Positions 1 to 9,625 of a stretch of 64,000 nt of DNA are shown piece by piece. How positions within the stretch are numbered: the stretch's first letter is position 1; each line of letters opens with the position of its first letter. Source of the stretch: Pseudomonas kilonensis. GTDB taxonomy: Bacteria > Pseudomonadota > Gammaproteobacteria > Pseudomonadales > Pseudomonadaceae. The notes under the pieces are model-generated. The model searched no databases. It had not been told where the DNA came from and worked only from the letters and a program-made list of their open reading frames with translations. The stretch spans positions 118,309 to 182,308 of the forward strand of contig NZ_LHVH01000007.1 of assembly GCF_001269885.1 (NCBI RefSeq). The letters are read 5' to 3'. Both the position numbers and the translations under genes were made by a program.

Positions 1-368
1 GCCAATTGCTGCACACGTTTACGGATCAATTTGTGGTAATCGCGGCCCAATGCATAGCGCGAGACGTAGGCTTTCTCCGGTTGGCCGAGCATTTGCGCCA
101 TGTGCGTATCGCCCGACAGGTAGTCCATGCGCAGGGACACCACCCGCAGCGTACCCGGCACCAGTTCCTCGGGGTGCGAGCGTTTGCTGCCGTGGGCGCC
201 CATGTAGTCCATTTCGCCGTGGTACCCGGCATCGAGCCAGCGTTGCAGATGTTGCTCATGCTCGGCAAGGTCCAGGCCGCTGATGCCGACCTGCTGGAAG
301 CCCAGCTCACGGCCCCACTCCTTGATGGATTGGGCGAGGGCGGGGAGGTCTGTGGGAATGGCAGGCAT
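1..368 (-). CDS. queG: Epoxyqueuosine reductase QueG, N-terminal part (cut by window edge)
   Basis: The minus strand reads as an open frame from an ATG at 368 to the window edge, giving about 122 residues that begin MPAIPTDLPALAQSIKEWG. Visible family features are GFQQVGISGLDL and the stretch GEMDYMGAHGSKRSHPEEL, followed by RVVSLRMDYL and YALGRDYHKLIRKR, all typical of the QueG N-terminal domain. QueG is the cobalamin-dependent enzyme that reduces epoxyqueuosine to queuosine in tRNA. The 4Fe-4S ferredoxin part lies outside the window. The gene is divergent from nnr. A TATAAT hexamer at 398-403 in the 63-bp gap points toward nnr. Identification is firm; the exact start is a choice among nearby codons. 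Confidence 0.9.
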   Translation of the reverse strand, partial: MPAIPTDLPALAQSIKEWGRELGFQQVGISGLDLAEHEQHLQRWLDAGYHGEMDYMGAHGSKRSHPEELVPGTLRVVSLRMDYLSGDTHMAQMLGQPEKAYVSRYALGRDYHKLIRKRVQQL

Positions 369-397
369 GAGGCGAGAGAAACCAGAGCTGAGATGCG

Positions 398-403
398 TAT
401 AAT
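398..403 (+). promoter_or_regulatory. Candidate -10 box for the nnr-tsaE-amiB operon
   Basis: A perfect TATAAT lies in the short gap between the divergent queG and nnr starts, about 30 bases before the chosen nnr ATG. No convincing -35 hexamer was found at the right distance, so this is only a candidate. Confidence 0.3.
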
Positions 404-431
404 TCTGCCAGACATCGGAGCCCGAAGACGC

Positions 432-1931
432 ATGCCGCACACTAAAGATGATTTTCCCGACGCGCTGTACAGCGCTGCGCAGGTCCGGGCCCTCGACGCA
501 CAACTGATCGCGGCCGGCACCGCCGGTTTCGAATTGATGCAGCGCGCCGCCCGCGCCACCTGGCGAGCGATGGTTCGGCGCTGGCCTGACGCCCGCGAGC
601 TGACGGTGCTGGCCGGTCATGGCAACAATGCTGGCGATGGCTACCTGGTCGCGACCCTGGCCCGGCGCGCCGGCTGGTCGGTGCGGGTGCTGACCGTGGG
701 CGAACCCCGGCGATTGCAGGGCGACGCCGCCATTGCCCACGCCGAGGCTGTAGCGGTGGGCGTGCCAATGGAACCGTGGTCGGATGCAGCCGAGTTGCGT
801 GGCGTGTTGCTGGATGCGCTGCTCGGCACGGGGCTGAGTGGCGATGTGCGCGAGCCTTATGTGCAAGCGATCGATACGATCAATGTCAGCGGCCTGCCGG
901 TCGCGGCGGTGGATATCCCCTCGGGGTTGTGCGCCGACACGGGGCGGGTGCTGGGCACGGCGGTAGCGGCCGACCTGACCGTGACCTTCATTGGTCTGAA
1001 ACTGGGCCTGTTTACCGGCGAAGCGGCGGACCGGGTCGGTGAGCTGGTATTCAACGACCTGCACGCCGATCCAGATATTGTTGAAGCGGCACCGGCCAGT
1101 GCCCGACTGCTCTTACCCCAAAATCTGCCATGCCTGACGCCTCGCGCGGCCACTGCCCACAAAGGCAAGTTCGGTCACGTGCTGTTGATCGGTGGCGACC
1201 GGGGCTTTGGCGGCGCCATCCAGATGAGCGCCGAAAGTGCCCTGCGCTGCGGTGCGGGCATGGTTTCGCTGGCGACCCGCAGCGAGCATGTATCCGCCGC
1301 GCTGACGCGTTTGCCGGAAGTCATGGTGCAGGGCACCCATTCGGCGAACCAGTTGATGGGCTTGCTCCACCAGGCCAGCGTGCTGGTGGTCGGTCCAGGC
1401 CTGGGCCAGGCCGCCTGGGGGCGTAGCCTGTTGTCGGCGGCGGCCAACGCGTCACTGCCGCAGGTGTGGGATGCCGATGCGCTGAACCTGCTGAGCAACG
1501 GCGATGTCCGTCTGCCTGAGCAGTGTGTCATCACCCCGCACCCGGGCGAGGCGGCGCGATTGTTGGAGATATCCACAGCCCAGGTGCAGGCCGATCGCCC
1601 AGCGGCGGCCCATGCATTGAGCCAGAAATACACCGCCACGGTGATCCTCAAGGGCGCCGGCAGCCTGATTGCCAGCCCGGACGGTCGCCTGGCGGTTTGC
1701 AGCCAGGGCCATCCGGCCATGGCCACGGCGGGCCTGGGGGATGTGCTGGCCGGCGTGGTCGGCGCCTTGCTGGCCCAGGGCATGGAGGGGTTTGAGGCCG
1801 CGTGCCTGGCGGTCTGGCTGCATGCCAATGCCGGTGCTCAGGCCGGTCGCTCGGGCCGGGGATTGGCAGCGACCGATCTGATCCCGGCCATTCGTCAGTT
1901 GTTGGAGGAGCATTCACCGTGTCTGAAGTAA
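432..1931 (+). CDS. nnr: Bifunctional NAD(P)H-hydrate epimerase / ADP-dependent dehydratase
   Basis: This 499-residue protein repairs hydrated NADH and NADPH. The N-terminal YjeF_N epimerase domain (about residues 10-215) carries GHGNNAGDGY at 62-71. The C-terminal ribokinase-like ADP-dependent dehydratase domain carries GHVLLIGGDRG, GPGLGQ, HPGEAARL, KGAGSLI and GLGDVLAGVVG. The length fits the fused E. coli YjeF type. The frame is open far upstream into antisense queG. The ATG at 432 was chosen because GGAG at 417-420 precedes it and it avoids overlapping queG; an ATG at 393 is the alternative. The stop overlaps the tsaE GTG start region, so translation is probably coupled. Confidence 0.93.
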   Translation: MPHTKDDFPDALYSAAQVRALDAQLIAAGTAGFELMQRAARATWRAMVRRWPDARELTVLAGHGNNAGDGYLVATLARRAGWSVRVLTVGEPRRLQGDAAIAHAEAVAVGVPMEPWSDAAELRGVLLDALLGTGLSGDVREPYVQAIDTINVSGLPVAAVDIPSGLCADTGRVLGTAVAADLTVTFIGLKLGLFTGEAADRVGELVFNDLHADPDIVEAAPASARLLLPQNLPCLTPRAATAHKGKFGHVLLIGGDRGFGGAIQMSAESALRCGAGMVSLATRSEHVSAALTRLPEVMVQGTHSANQLMGLLHQASVLVVGPGLGQAAWGRSLLSAAANASLPQVWDADALNLLSNGDVRLPEQCVITPHPGEAARLLEISTAQVQADRPAAAHALSQKYTATVILKGAGSLIASPDGRLAVCSQGHPAMATAGLGDVLAGVVGALLAQGMEGFEAACLAVWLHANAGAQAGRSGRGLAATDLIPAIRQLLEEHSPCLK

Positions 1932-2386
1932 CCCTGTACGTGGCGGACGAACAAGCCATGACACAATTTGGCGCCCGCATCGCGCAGGTCACCGCCGGCC
2001 ACGGCCTGATTTTTCTCGAAGGCGATCTCGGCGCGGGGAAAACCACCCTGTCGCGTGGCATCATTCGCGGCCTCGGGCACGTCGGCTCCGTCAAGAGCCC
2101 CACGTTCACCCTGGTCGAGCCCTATGAGATTGGCGACATTCGCGCCTTCCATTTCGACCTGTATCGACTGGTGGATCCTGAAGAGCTGGAGTTCCTCGGT
2201 ATCCGCGATTATTTCGAAGATGACGCCTTGTGCCTGATCGAATGGCCCCAGAAGGGTGCAGGCTTTTTGCCAAAGCCCGACCTGACCATTACCATTGGCG
2301 CGCAGAACGGCGGGCGTTCGTTGAAACTGACGCCGCAAGGCTCGCGTGGCGAGTCGTGGTGTGCCGCTTTGGCATTGGAAAACTAA
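1919..2386 (+). CDS. tsaE: tRNA threonylcarbamoyladenosine biosynthesis ATPase TsaE
   Basis: TsaE is the small P-loop ATPase that works with TsaB and TsaD to make t6A37 on ANN-decoding tRNAs. The 155-residue protein shows Walker A GDLGAGKTT at residues 35-43, then GHVGSVKSPTFTLVE, HFDLYRL and CLIEWPQKG, which are family signatures. The start is a GTG at 1919, preceded by GGAGGAG and lying inside the last codons of nnr, a 13-base overlap in another frame. An in-frame upstream extension exists only as the shadow of nnr. Its place between nnr and amiB is the usual Pseudomonas arrangement. Confidence 0.93.
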   Translation: MSEVTLYVADEQAMTQFGARIAQVTAGHGLIFLEGDLGAGKTTLSRGIIRGLGHVGSVKSPTFTLVEPYEIGDIRAFHFDLYRLVDPEELEFLGIRDYFEDDALCLIEWPQKGAGFLPKPDLTITIGAQNGGRSLKLTPQGSRGESWCAALALEN

Positions 2387-2389
2387 TTG

Positions 2390-3820
2390 ATGATGGGGTT
2401 TGGTATGCGCTTTCGCGCGGTGGTTGCTGTCGTAGGACTGTTGCTTACGGCACTGGCCGTCGATGCTGTGGCCGAGACAAAGGTCAACAGCGTTCGCCTC
2501 TGGCGGGCGCCGGACAACACACGGCTGGTGTTTGACCTGACGGGCCCGGTGCAGCACAGCGTATTCACCCTGACCGCCCCGGATCGCCTGGTGATCGACA
2601 TCAATGGGGCGTCCCTGGGCGCGCCGTTGAACGTAGCGACCGCCAACACGCCGATTACCGCGATGCGCTCGGCCCAGCGTACGCCGACCGACCTGCGGGT
2701 GGTCATCGACCTGAAAAAAGCCGTGACCCCGAAAAGCTTCACCCTGGCCCCCAACGCCCAGTACGGCAACCGGCTGGTGGTGGACCTGTTCGACAACCCG
2801 GCCGATGCGGCGCCACCTGCGCCGCCGCCGACCAATGTCGCCACGCTGCCAGCGGTGCCTGTGGCCCCGCCCGAGCCTGCCCTCAAGCTGCCACCGGCCC
2901 CGGCCGGCAAGCGCGACATCATCGTGGTGATCGACGCCGGTCACGGCGGTGAAGACCCGGGCGCCTCGGGCTCGCGCGGGCAGCGTGAAAAAGACGTGGT
3001 GCTGTCCATCGCCCGTGAATTGCAGCGCCAGGTCAACGGCATGAAGGGCTTCCGCGCCGAACTGACCCGTACCGGTGACTATTTCATCCCCTTGCGCGGA
3101 CGTACCGAAATCGCCCGCAAGAAAGGCGCCGACCTGTTCGTCTCCATCCACGCCGACGCCGCGCCTTCGGCGGCGGCGTTCGGGGCCTCGGTGTTTGCCC
3201 TGTCCGACCGCGGTGCCACGTCCGAGACCGCCCGTTGGCTGGCCGACAGTGAAAACCGTTCCGACCTGATCGGCGGTGCCGGCAACGTCAGCCTTGATGA
3301 CAAGGACCGGATGCTCGCTGGCGTATTGCTCGATTTGTCGATGACGGCCTCGTTGACCTCCAGCCTGAACGTCGGCCAGAAAGTCCTGAGCAACATCGGT
3401 CGCGTCACGCCGCTGCACAAGCAGCGCGTCGAGCAGGCCGGGTTCATGGTGCTCAAATCGCCGGATATCCCGTCGATCCTGGTGGAAACCGGCTTCATCT
3501 CCAACGCCAACGAGGCGTCCAAGCTGTCGTCCTCCAGTCATCAGCAGGCCCTGGCCCGTTCCATCAGCAGTGGCGTGCGGCAGTTCTTCCAGCAGAACCC
3601 ACCGCCAGGCACCTACATTGCCTGGCTGCGCGACTCCGGCAAGATCGCCCAGGGGCCAAGGGACCATCGGGTCAATCCCGGCGAAACCCTGGCGATGATC
3701 GCCGTGCGTTACCAGGTGTCGCCCGCGACCTTGCGCAGCGCCAACAACCTCAAGAGCGATGAGCTCAAGATCGGCCAGACCCTGACCATTCCCGGCAATG
3801 ACGTGGCGGTCCAGCAATGA
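2390..3820 (+). CDS. amiB: N-acetylmuramoyl-L-alanine amidase AmiB
   Basis: A periplasmic zinc amidase that cleaves septal peptidoglycan during cell separation. About 476 residues: a signal peptide ([19 protein letters not shown], cleaved near VAET), an AMIN domain (about 30-125), a Pro/Ala linker, an Amidase_3 domain (about 180-400) with the ligand motifs [19 protein letters not shown] and VETGFISN, and a C-terminal LysM domain ([18 protein letters not shown]). Start codons at 2390, 2393 and 2405 are all possible. The 2405 ATG has GGGG six bases upstream and starts directly at the basic n-region of the signal peptide. The stop overlaps the mutL start by four bases (ATGA). Confidence 0.93.
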   Translation: MMGFGMRFRAVVAVVGLLLTALAVDAVAETKVNSVRLWRAPDNTRLVFDLTGPVQHSVFTLTAPDRLVIDINGASLGAPLNVATANTPITAMRSAQRTPTDLRVVIDLKKAVTPKSFTLAPNAQYGNRLVVDLFDNPADAAPPAPPPTNVATLPAVPVAPPEPALKLPPAPAGKRDIIVVIDAGHGGEDPGASGSRGQREKDVVLSIARELQRQVNGMKGFRAELTRTGDYFIPLRGRTEIARKKGADLFVSIHADAAPSAAAFGASVFALSDRGATSETARWLADSENRSDLIGGAGNVSLDDKDRMLAGVLLDLSMTASLTSSLNVGQKVLSNIGRVTPLHKQRVEQAGFMVLKSPDIPSILVETGFISNANEASKLSSSSHQQALARSISSGVRQFFQQNPPPGTYIAWLRDSGKIAQGPRDHRVNPGETLAMIAVRYQVSPATLRSANNLKSDELKIGQTLTIPGNDVAVQQ

Positions 3821-5730
3821 GTGACGAAGTGATCGGCAGCAACGCTCGCATCGAACTGCTCAGCCCCCGGCTGGCGAACCAGATCGCCGCCGGTGAAGTG
3901 GTCGAGCGCCCGGCGTCGGTCATCAAGGAGTTGCTGGAAAACAGCCTTGATTCCGGAGCCAAGCGCATCGATGTGGATGTCGAGCAGGGCGGCGTCAAGC
4001 TGCTGCGGGTGCGCGATGACGGTGGCGGTATTTCTTCCGACGACCTGCCGCTGGCCCTGGCACGTCACGCCACCAGCAAGATCCGCGACCTGGAAGACCT
4101 CGAGCGGGTCATGAGCCTGGGGTTTCGGGGCGAAGCGCTGGCGTCCATCAGTTCGGTGTCGCGCCTGACCCTCACTTCCCGCACCCGCGACGCCGAGCAG
4201 GCCTGGCAGGTCGAGACCGAGGGCCGGGACATGGCCTCTCGCGTGCAGCCTGCGGCCCATCCGGTGGGCACCTCGGTGGAAGTGCGCGACTTGTTCTTCA
4301 ATACCCCGGCCCGGCGCAAGTTTCTCAAGGCCGAGAAGACTGAATTCGATCACCTGCAAGAAGTCATCAAGCGCCTGGCCCTGGCGCGTTTTGACGTGGC
4401 GTTCCATTTGCGCCACAACGGCAAGACCATCCTCAGCCTGCACGAGGCCCACGATGATGCGGCCCGCGCCCGGCGTGTCGGCGCGGTGTGCGGCGCGGGT
4501 TTCCTGGAGCAGGCCTTGCCCATCGAGGTGGAGCGCAATGGCCTGCACCTGTGGGGTTGGGTCGGCTTGCCGACGTTTTCCCGCAGCCAGGCGGACTTGC
4601 AGTATTTCTACGTGAACGGTCGTGCAGTGCGCGACAAACTGGTGGCCCACGCGGTGCGCCAGGCGTATCGCGATGTGCTGTTCAATGGCCGACATCCGAC
4701 CTTCGTGCTGTTTTTCGAAGTCGATCCGGCCGTGGTGGACGTCAACGTGCACCCGACCAAGCATGAGGTGCGTTTCCGCGACGGGCGCATGGTCCACGAT
4801 TTCCTCTACGGCACCTTGCACCGTGCCTTGGGCGATGTGCGTCCGGAAGATCAACTGGCGGCACCGGCGGCGGTGGGCGGCATGGTCCGGCCAACGGGGT
4901 TGGACGCTGGCGAATTCGGGCCTCAGGGTGAAATGCGCCTGGCGGCCAATGCCCTGCTGGAGCAGCCCCAGCCTCAGCCGAGCTACAACACGGCCGGCAG
5001 CGGTGCCGGCAGCGGCTATCAATATCAATACAGCCCGCGCCCGCAATCCAACGTGCCGGCAGGCGAGGCCCAGGCGGCCTATCGCGAGTTCTTCAAACCC
5101 TTGCCGGAAGCCGGAGCGGCGGCGATGCCCGACGGCCAGGGCGATATCCCGCCGCTGGGCTATGCCCTGGCGCAACTCAAAGGCATTTATATCCTCTCGG
5201 AAAATGCCCAGGGCCTGGTCCTGGTGGACATGCACGCCGCCCATGAGCGGATCATGTACGAGCGGCTGAAAATCGCCATGGCCAGCGAAGGCTTGAGCGG
5301 CCAGCCGTTGTTGGTGCCCGAGTCCCTGGCCGTCAGCCAGCGCGAAGCCGATTGCGCCGAAGAACATGTGGCCTGGTTCCAGCGCCTGGGCTTCGAATTG
5401 CAGCGCCTGGGCCCGGAAACCCTGGCGATCCGCCAGATCCCGGCCCTGTTGAAACAGGCCGAGGCCAATCGCCTGGTCAGCGACGTGCTGGCGGACTTGA
5501 TGGAGTACGGCACCAGCGACCGCATCCAGGCGCACCTGAACGAACTGCTCGGCACCATGGCCTGCCACGGCGCAATCCGCGCCAACCGGCGCCTGGCCCT
5601 GCCGGAAATGAACGGCCTGCTGCGGGACATGGAAAACACCGAACGCAGCGGCCAATGCAACCATGGCCGGCCGACCTGGACCCAACTGGGTCTGGACGAC
5701 CTGGACAAACTGTTCCTGCGCGGTCGTTGA
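3817..5730 (+). CDS. mutL: DNA mismatch repair protein MutL
   Basis: MutL couples MutS mismatch recognition to strand incision and excision. This 637-residue protein has the N-terminal GHKL ATPase ([41 protein letters not shown]) and a C-terminal dimerisation domain after a Gln/Ala/Pro-rich linker (about 340-430). The C-terminal domain contains [12 protein letters not shown], matching the endonuclease motif D-x-H-A-x2-E-x4-E, plus ACHGAIRAN and CNHGRPT near the end. This marks it as the nicking type found in bacteria without MutH, as expected for Pseudomonas. Start ATGA overlaps amiB; the stop TGA overlaps the miaA ATG (TGATG). Confidence 0.97.
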   Translation: MSDEVIGSNARIELLSPRLANQIAAGEVVERPASVIKELLENSLDSGAKRIDVDVEQGGVKLLRVRDDGGGISSDDLPLALARHATSKIRDLEDLERVMSLGFRGEALASISSVSRLTLTSRTRDAEQAWQVETEGRDMASRVQPAAHPVGTSVEVRDLFFNTPARRKFLKAEKTEFDHLQEVIKRLALARFDVAFHLRHNGKTILSLHEAHDDAARARRVGAVCGAGFLEQALPIEVERNGLHLWGWVGLPTFSRSQADLQYFYVNGRAVRDKLVAHAVRQAYRDVLFNGRHPTFVLFFEVDPAVVDVNVHPTKHEVRFRDGRMVHDFLYGTLHRALGDVRPEDQLAAPAAVGGMVRPTGLDAGEFGPQGEMRLAANALLEQPQPQPSYNTAGSGAGSGYQYQYSPRPQSNVPAGEAQAAYREFFKPLPEAGAAAMPDGQGDIPPLGYALAQLKGIYILSENAQGLVLVDMHAAHERIMYERLKIAMASEGLSGQPLLVPESLAVSQREADCAEEHVAWFQRLGFELQRLGPETLAIRQIPALLKQAEANRLVSDVLADLMEYGTSDRIQAHLNELLGTMACHGAIRANRRLALPEMNGLLRDMENTERSGQCNHGRPTWTQLGLDDLDKLFLRGR

Positions 5731-6701
5731 TGAGCCAGTTACCCCCCGCGATTTTCCTGATGGGACCGACCGCTGCCGGCAAGACCGACCTGGCCATCGA
5801 ATTGACCAAAGTCCTGCCCTGCGAGTTGATCAGCGTCGATTCGGCCCTGGTCTACCGGGGCATGGACATCGGCACCGCCAAGCCGTCGAAAGAACTGCTG
5901 GCCGAATTTCCCCATCGCCTGATCGACATCCTCGACCCGGCCGAGGCTTATTCGGCGGCCGATTTCCGTCGTGACGCGCTCCAGGCCATGGCCGAGATCA
6001 CGGCGCGGGGCAAGATCCCGCTGCTGGTGGGCGGCACGATGCTGTATTACAAGGCTTTGGTCGACGGGCTGGCGGACATGCCGGCGGCCGATCCCGAGGT
6101 GCGCGCGCAGATCGAAGAAGAGGCCGCGCGCCTTGGCTGGCAAGCCCTGCACGAGCAATTGGCGATCATCGATCCGGAATCGGCGGCGCGTATTCACCCC
6201 AATGACCCGCAGCGACTCAGTCGGGCCCTGGAGGTTTATCGGGTCAGCGGCCAGAGCATGACCGCCCTGCGCCAGCGACAATCTGCGCAAAGTACTGAAG
6301 CAGCCGCTTCGGGACTGCAACAATTGCCCTATACTGTCGCGAATCTGGCCATCGCTCCGGCGAACCGGCAAGTGCTGCATCGGCGAATTGAACAAAGATT
6401 CACATTAATGTTGGAACAGGGGTTCATAGACGAGGTCGTAGCCCTGCGTGAGCGAAGTGACCTGCATGCCGGGTTGCCGTCTATACGTGCGGTAGGTTAT
6501 CGACAAGTCTGGGATTACCTGGACGGCAAGCTGACGTCAGCCGAGATGCAGGAGCGTGGGATCATAGCCACGCGCCAATTGGCGAAACGCCAGTTCACCT
6601 GGCTGCGCAGCTGGACTGACTTGCATTGGCTCGACAGTCTCGATTGCGACAATCTGCCACGCGCCTTGAAATACCTTGGGACCATCTCCATATTGAGCTG
6701 A
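5730..6701 (+). CDS. miaA: tRNA dimethylallyltransferase MiaA
   Basis: MiaA transfers a dimethylallyl group to A37 of UNN-decoding tRNAs, the first step of ms2i6A. The 323-residue product begins [20 protein letters not shown], with the P-loop near residues 11-18, then [52 protein letters not shown] and the C-terminal [14 protein letters not shown], all conserved. The ATG shares one base with the mutL stop, so translation is coupled. The order mutL-miaA-hfq-hflX is the standard gamma-proteobacterial arrangement. Confidence 0.97.
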   Translation: MSQLPPAIFLMGPTAAGKTDLAIELTKVLPCELISVDSALVYRGMDIGTAKPSKELLAEFPHRLIDILDPAEAYSAADFRRDALQAMAEITARGKIPLLVGGTMLYYKALVDGLADMPAADPEVRAQIEEEAARLGWQALHEQLAIIDPESAARIHPNDPQRLSRALEVYRVSGQSMTALRQRQSAQSTEAAASGLQQLPYTVANLAIAPANRQVLHRRIEQRFTLMLEQGFIDEVVALRERSDLHAGLPSIRAVGYRQVWDYLDGKLTSAEMQERGIIATRQLAKRQFTWLRSWTDLHWLDSLDCDNLPRALKYLGTISILS

Positions 6702-6792
6702 GTCCTTGCAATTGCCGTCTATCCTTGGGGGTGTGACGGCCCAAGCCATCTGATTCCGATTTTTATTATTGATCCTTAAAGGAGTGCGGCAC

Positions 6793-7053
6793 ATGTCAAA
6801 AGGGCATTCGCTACAAGACCCTTACTTGAACACTTTACGTAAAGAGAAAGTTGGGGTGTCCATCTATCTGGTCAACGGGATCAAACTGCAAGGCACGATC
6901 GAGTCTTTCGACCAGTTCGTCATCCTTCTGAAAAACACCGTCAGCCAAATGGTCTACAAGCACGCGATCTCGACAGTCGTGCCAGTTCGTCCAATTCGTC
7001 TGCCTAGTGCAACCGAATCCGAAGGCGGTGACGCTGAACCGGGTAACGCCTGA
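6793..7053 (+). CDS. hfq: RNA chaperone Hfq
   Basis: Hfq is the hexameric Sm-like chaperone for small RNAs and, in Pseudomonas, for Crc-dependent catabolite repression. The 86-residue protein [20 protein letters not shown] has Sm1 ([20 protein letters not shown]) and Sm2 ([10 protein letters not shown]). The C-terminal tail is short (about 18 residues after the Sm fold), the Pseudomonas form rather than the long E. coli tail. The ATG at 6793 has AAAGGAG upstream; a longer in-frame start at 6769 lacks support. Lies 91 bases after miaA and 12 before hflX. Confidence 0.98.
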   Translation: MSKGHSLQDPYLNTLRKEKVGVSIYLVNGIKLQGTIESFDQFVILLKNTVSQMVYKHAISTVVPVRPIRLPSATESEGGDAEPGNA

Positions 7054-7065
7054 TAGGAGCCTCCT

Positions 7066-8367
7066 TTGTTCTTTGAGCGCCACGGTGGTGGTGAACGGGC
7101 CATTCTCGTTCACTTGGATGGACAGGACCCTGAGGCGCGCGAAGATCCGCAGGAGTTTCAGGAATTGGCACTTTCGGCCGGCGCCGAGACCGTCGCGTTT
7201 TTCAACGTGCCGCGTCATCGGCCAACCGCCAAGTTCCTGATCGGCAGTGGCAAGGTCGAGGAGTTGCGCGACCTGGTCAAGGCCGAACAGGTCGATCTGG
7301 TGATTTTCAATCACATCCTCACGCCCAGTCAGGAGCGTAACCTCGAACGTGTCTTCGAGTGTCGCGTGATCGACCGTACGGGGCTGATCCTCGATATTTT
7401 CGCCCAACGTGCCCGCACCCATGAAGGCAAGCTCCAGGTCGAACTGGCCCAGCTTGAACACATGAGTACGCGCCTGGTTCGCGGCTGGACTCACCTTGAG
7501 CGGCAAAAAGGCGGTATTGGCCTGCGCGGCCCGGGTGAAACCCAGCTGGAAACCGACCGGCGCCTGTTGCGGGTGCGCCTGCGCCAGATCAAGGGGCGGC
7601 TGGAAAAGGTCCGCAGCCAGCGCGAGCAGTCGCGACGCGGCCGCAAACGGGCAGATATCCCGACGGTTTCACTGGTGGGTTATACCAACGCCGGCAAATC
7701 GACCCTGTTCAATAACGTCACCCAATCCGACGTCTACGCCGCCGACCAGTTGTTTGCCACGCTCGACCCGACCCTGCGCCGGCTCGACCTGGACGACCTC
7801 GGGCCGATCGTGCTGGCCGACACCGTGGGCTTCATTCGTCATTTGCCGCACAAGCTGGTCGAGGCTTTTCGGGCTACGCTCGAAGAGTCGAGCAACTCCG
7901 ACCTGCTGCTGCACGTGATCGATGCCGCCGAGCCGGACCGGATGCTGCAGATCGAGCAGGTGATGGTGGTGCTGGGCGAGATCGGAGCCCAGGACTTGCC
8001 GATCCTCGAGGTATACAACAAACTCGATTTGCTCGAAGGCGTGGAGCCGCAGATCCAGCGCGATGCCGACGGCAAGCCGCAAAGGGTCTGGCTGTCGGCC
8101 CGTGATGGCACCGGCCTGGACCTGCTCAAGCAGGCCGTGGCCGAGCTGTTGGGCAACGATCTGTTTGTCGGCACCCTGAAGTTGCCGCAACGTTTCGCCC
8201 GGCTGCGAGCCCAGTTCTTTGAGTTGGGGGCCGTGCAAAAAGAAGAACACGACGACGAAGGCGTCTGCCTGCTGGCTGTTCGCCTGCCTCGGGCGGAGCT
8301 CAATCGGCTGGTCAGTCGCGAAGGGCTGCAACCGATGGAATTCATCGAGCAACACACTTTGCAATAA
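7066..8367 (+). CDS. hflX: Ribosome-associated GTPase HflX
   Basis: HflX is a GTPase that splits stalled 70S ribosomes under stress. The 433-residue protein shows the N-terminal HflX domain (RPTAKFLIGSGKVEEL, FNHILTPSQERNLE), the coiled GPGETQLETDRRLLR linker region, and a G domain with GYTNAGKST (G1), DTVGFIRHLPH (G3) and NKLDL (G4). The start appears to be TTG at 7066, with TAGGAG just upstream. No ATG nearby would keep the conserved FFERHGGGERA start, and the same rare start is remembered for relatives. It lies directly behind hfq and is probably co-transcribed. Confidence 0.93.
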   Translation: MFFERHGGGERAILVHLDGQDPEAREDPQEFQELALSAGAETVAFFNVPRHRPTAKFLIGSGKVEELRDLVKAEQVDLVIFNHILTPSQERNLERVFECRVIDRTGLILDIFAQRARTHEGKLQVELAQLEHMSTRLVRGWTHLERQKGGIGLRGPGETQLETDRRLLRVRLRQIKGRLEKVRSQREQSRRGRKRADIPTVSLVGYTNAGKSTLFNNVTQSDVYAADQLFATLDPTLRRLDLDDLGPIVLADTVGFIRHLPHKLVEAFRATLEESSNSDLLLHVIDAAEPDRMLQIEQVMVVLGEIGAQDLPILEVYNKLDLLEGVEPQIQRDADGKPQRVWLSARDGTGLDLLKQAVAELLGNDLFVGTLKLPQRFARLRAQFFELGAVQKEEHDDEGVCLLAVRLPRAELNRLVSREGLQPMEFIEQHTLQ

Positions 8368-8452
8368 AAGCCTGAGAAAGCTGTGTCAGGCATTCTGTAG
8401 CATTGGTCGGCGCGCCGTGGGTGCGTCTTTGCTTTATCAGATGGAGAGCGCT

Positions 8453-9625
8453 ATGGCTTGGAATGAGCCGGGTGGCAACTCGAATAATCAGGATCCTTGG
8501 GGTGGCAAACGTCGTAACAACGGCGACCGCAAGGGGCCGCCGGATCTCGACGAGGCCTTCCGAAAGCTGCAGGAAAGCCTGAACGGTTTGTTCGGTGGTG
8601 GTAAAAAACGCGGTGACGAGGGGGGCGGTCGTCCGGGCAAGGGCGGCGGTTTTGGCCTGCTCGGCATCGGTCTGGTCGTGCTGGCGGCTGTCTGGCTGTA
8701 CAGCGCGGTCTATGTCGTGGACGAGCAGGAGCAGGCCGTGGTGCTGCGCTTCGGCAAGTACTACGAGACGGTTGGCCCGGGCTTGAACATCTATTTCCCG
8801 CCGATCGACCAGAAGTACATGGAGAACGTCACGCGTGAGCGGGCGTACACCAAGCAGGGCCAGATGCTGACCGAAGACGAGAACATCGTCGAAGTGCCGC
8901 TGACCGTGCAATACAAGATCACCAACCTGCAGGACTTCGTGCTGAACGTCGACCAGCCGGAAATCAGCCTGCAGCACGCGACCGAAAGTGCCTTGCGCCA
9001 TGTGGTGGGTTCCACCGCCATGGACCAGGTGCTGACTGAAGGTCGTGAACTGATGGCCAGCGAAATCAAGGAGCGCCTGCAGCGGTTCCTCGATACCTAT
9101 CGCACCGGTATCACCGTCACCCAGGTCAACGTCCAGAGCGCGGCAGCCCCGCGTGAGGTCCAGGAAGCCTTCGACGACGTGATCCGTGCCCGTGAAGACG
9201 AGCAGCGTTCGCGCAACCAGGCCGAAACCTATGCCAACGGCGTCGTGCCGGAAGCCCGTGGTCAGGCCCAGCGCATCATCGAGGATGCCAACGGTTACCG
9301 TGATGAAGTGGTCTCCCGTGCCAAGGGTGAGGCTGATCGTTTCACCAAGCTGGTGGCCGAGTATCGCAAGGCCCCTGAAGTGACCCGCCAACGTCTGTAC
9401 CTGGACACCATGCAGGAAGTCTTCAGCAACACCAGCAAGGTCCTCGTGACCGGCAACAAGAACGGCCAGAGCAATCTGCTGTACCTGCCGCTGGACAAGA
9501 TGGTCGAGAGCGGTCGCAACACCAGCACGCCACCGACCAGCTCGGCGGCGGCCAGCAATGAGGCCGGCACCCGTGCGGCGGCGGACCTGCAACAACAGCA
9601 AGCACGTACCAGGGAGAGTCGCTGA
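8453..9625 (+). CDS. hflK: FtsH protease modulator HflK
   Basis: HflK is an SPFH/prohibitin-type inner-membrane protein that, with HflC, forms a large cage around FtsH and modulates its proteolysis. The 390-residue protein starts MAWNEPGGNSNNQDPWGG, has a Gly-rich cytosolic N-terminus, one membrane helix (GLLGIGLVVLAAVWLYSAVY, about 65-85), then the SPFH domain with VVDEQEQAVVLRFGKY and a long helical region. The ATG at 8453 has GGAG six bases upstream; an ATG at 8441 is possible. The stop overlaps the hflC start (ATGA). Confidence 0.95.
   Translation: MAWNEPGGNSNNQDPWGGKRRNNGDRKGPPDLDEAFRKLQESLNGLFGGGKKRGDEGGGRPGKGGGFGLLGIGLVVLAAVWLYSAVYVVDEQEQAVVLRFGKYYETVGPGLNIYFPPIDQKYMENVTRERAYTKQGQMLTEDENIVEVPLTVQYKITNLQDFVLNVDQPEISLQHATESALRHVVGSTAMDQVLTEGRELMASEIKERLQRFLDTYRTGITVTQVNVQSAAAPREVQEAFDDVIRAREDEQRSRNQAETYANGVVPEARGQAQRIIEDANGYRDEVVSRAKGEADRFTKLVAEYRKAPEVTRQRLYLDTMQEVFSNTSKVLVTGNKNGQSNLLYLPLDKMVESGRNTSTPPTSSAAASNEAGTRAAADLQQQQARTRESR

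Noticed and set aside
1895..5685. 640- and 658-codon minus-strand frames opposite tsaE-amiB-mutL
   Set aside because: No recognisable domain, no RBS, and complete overlap with conserved genes.
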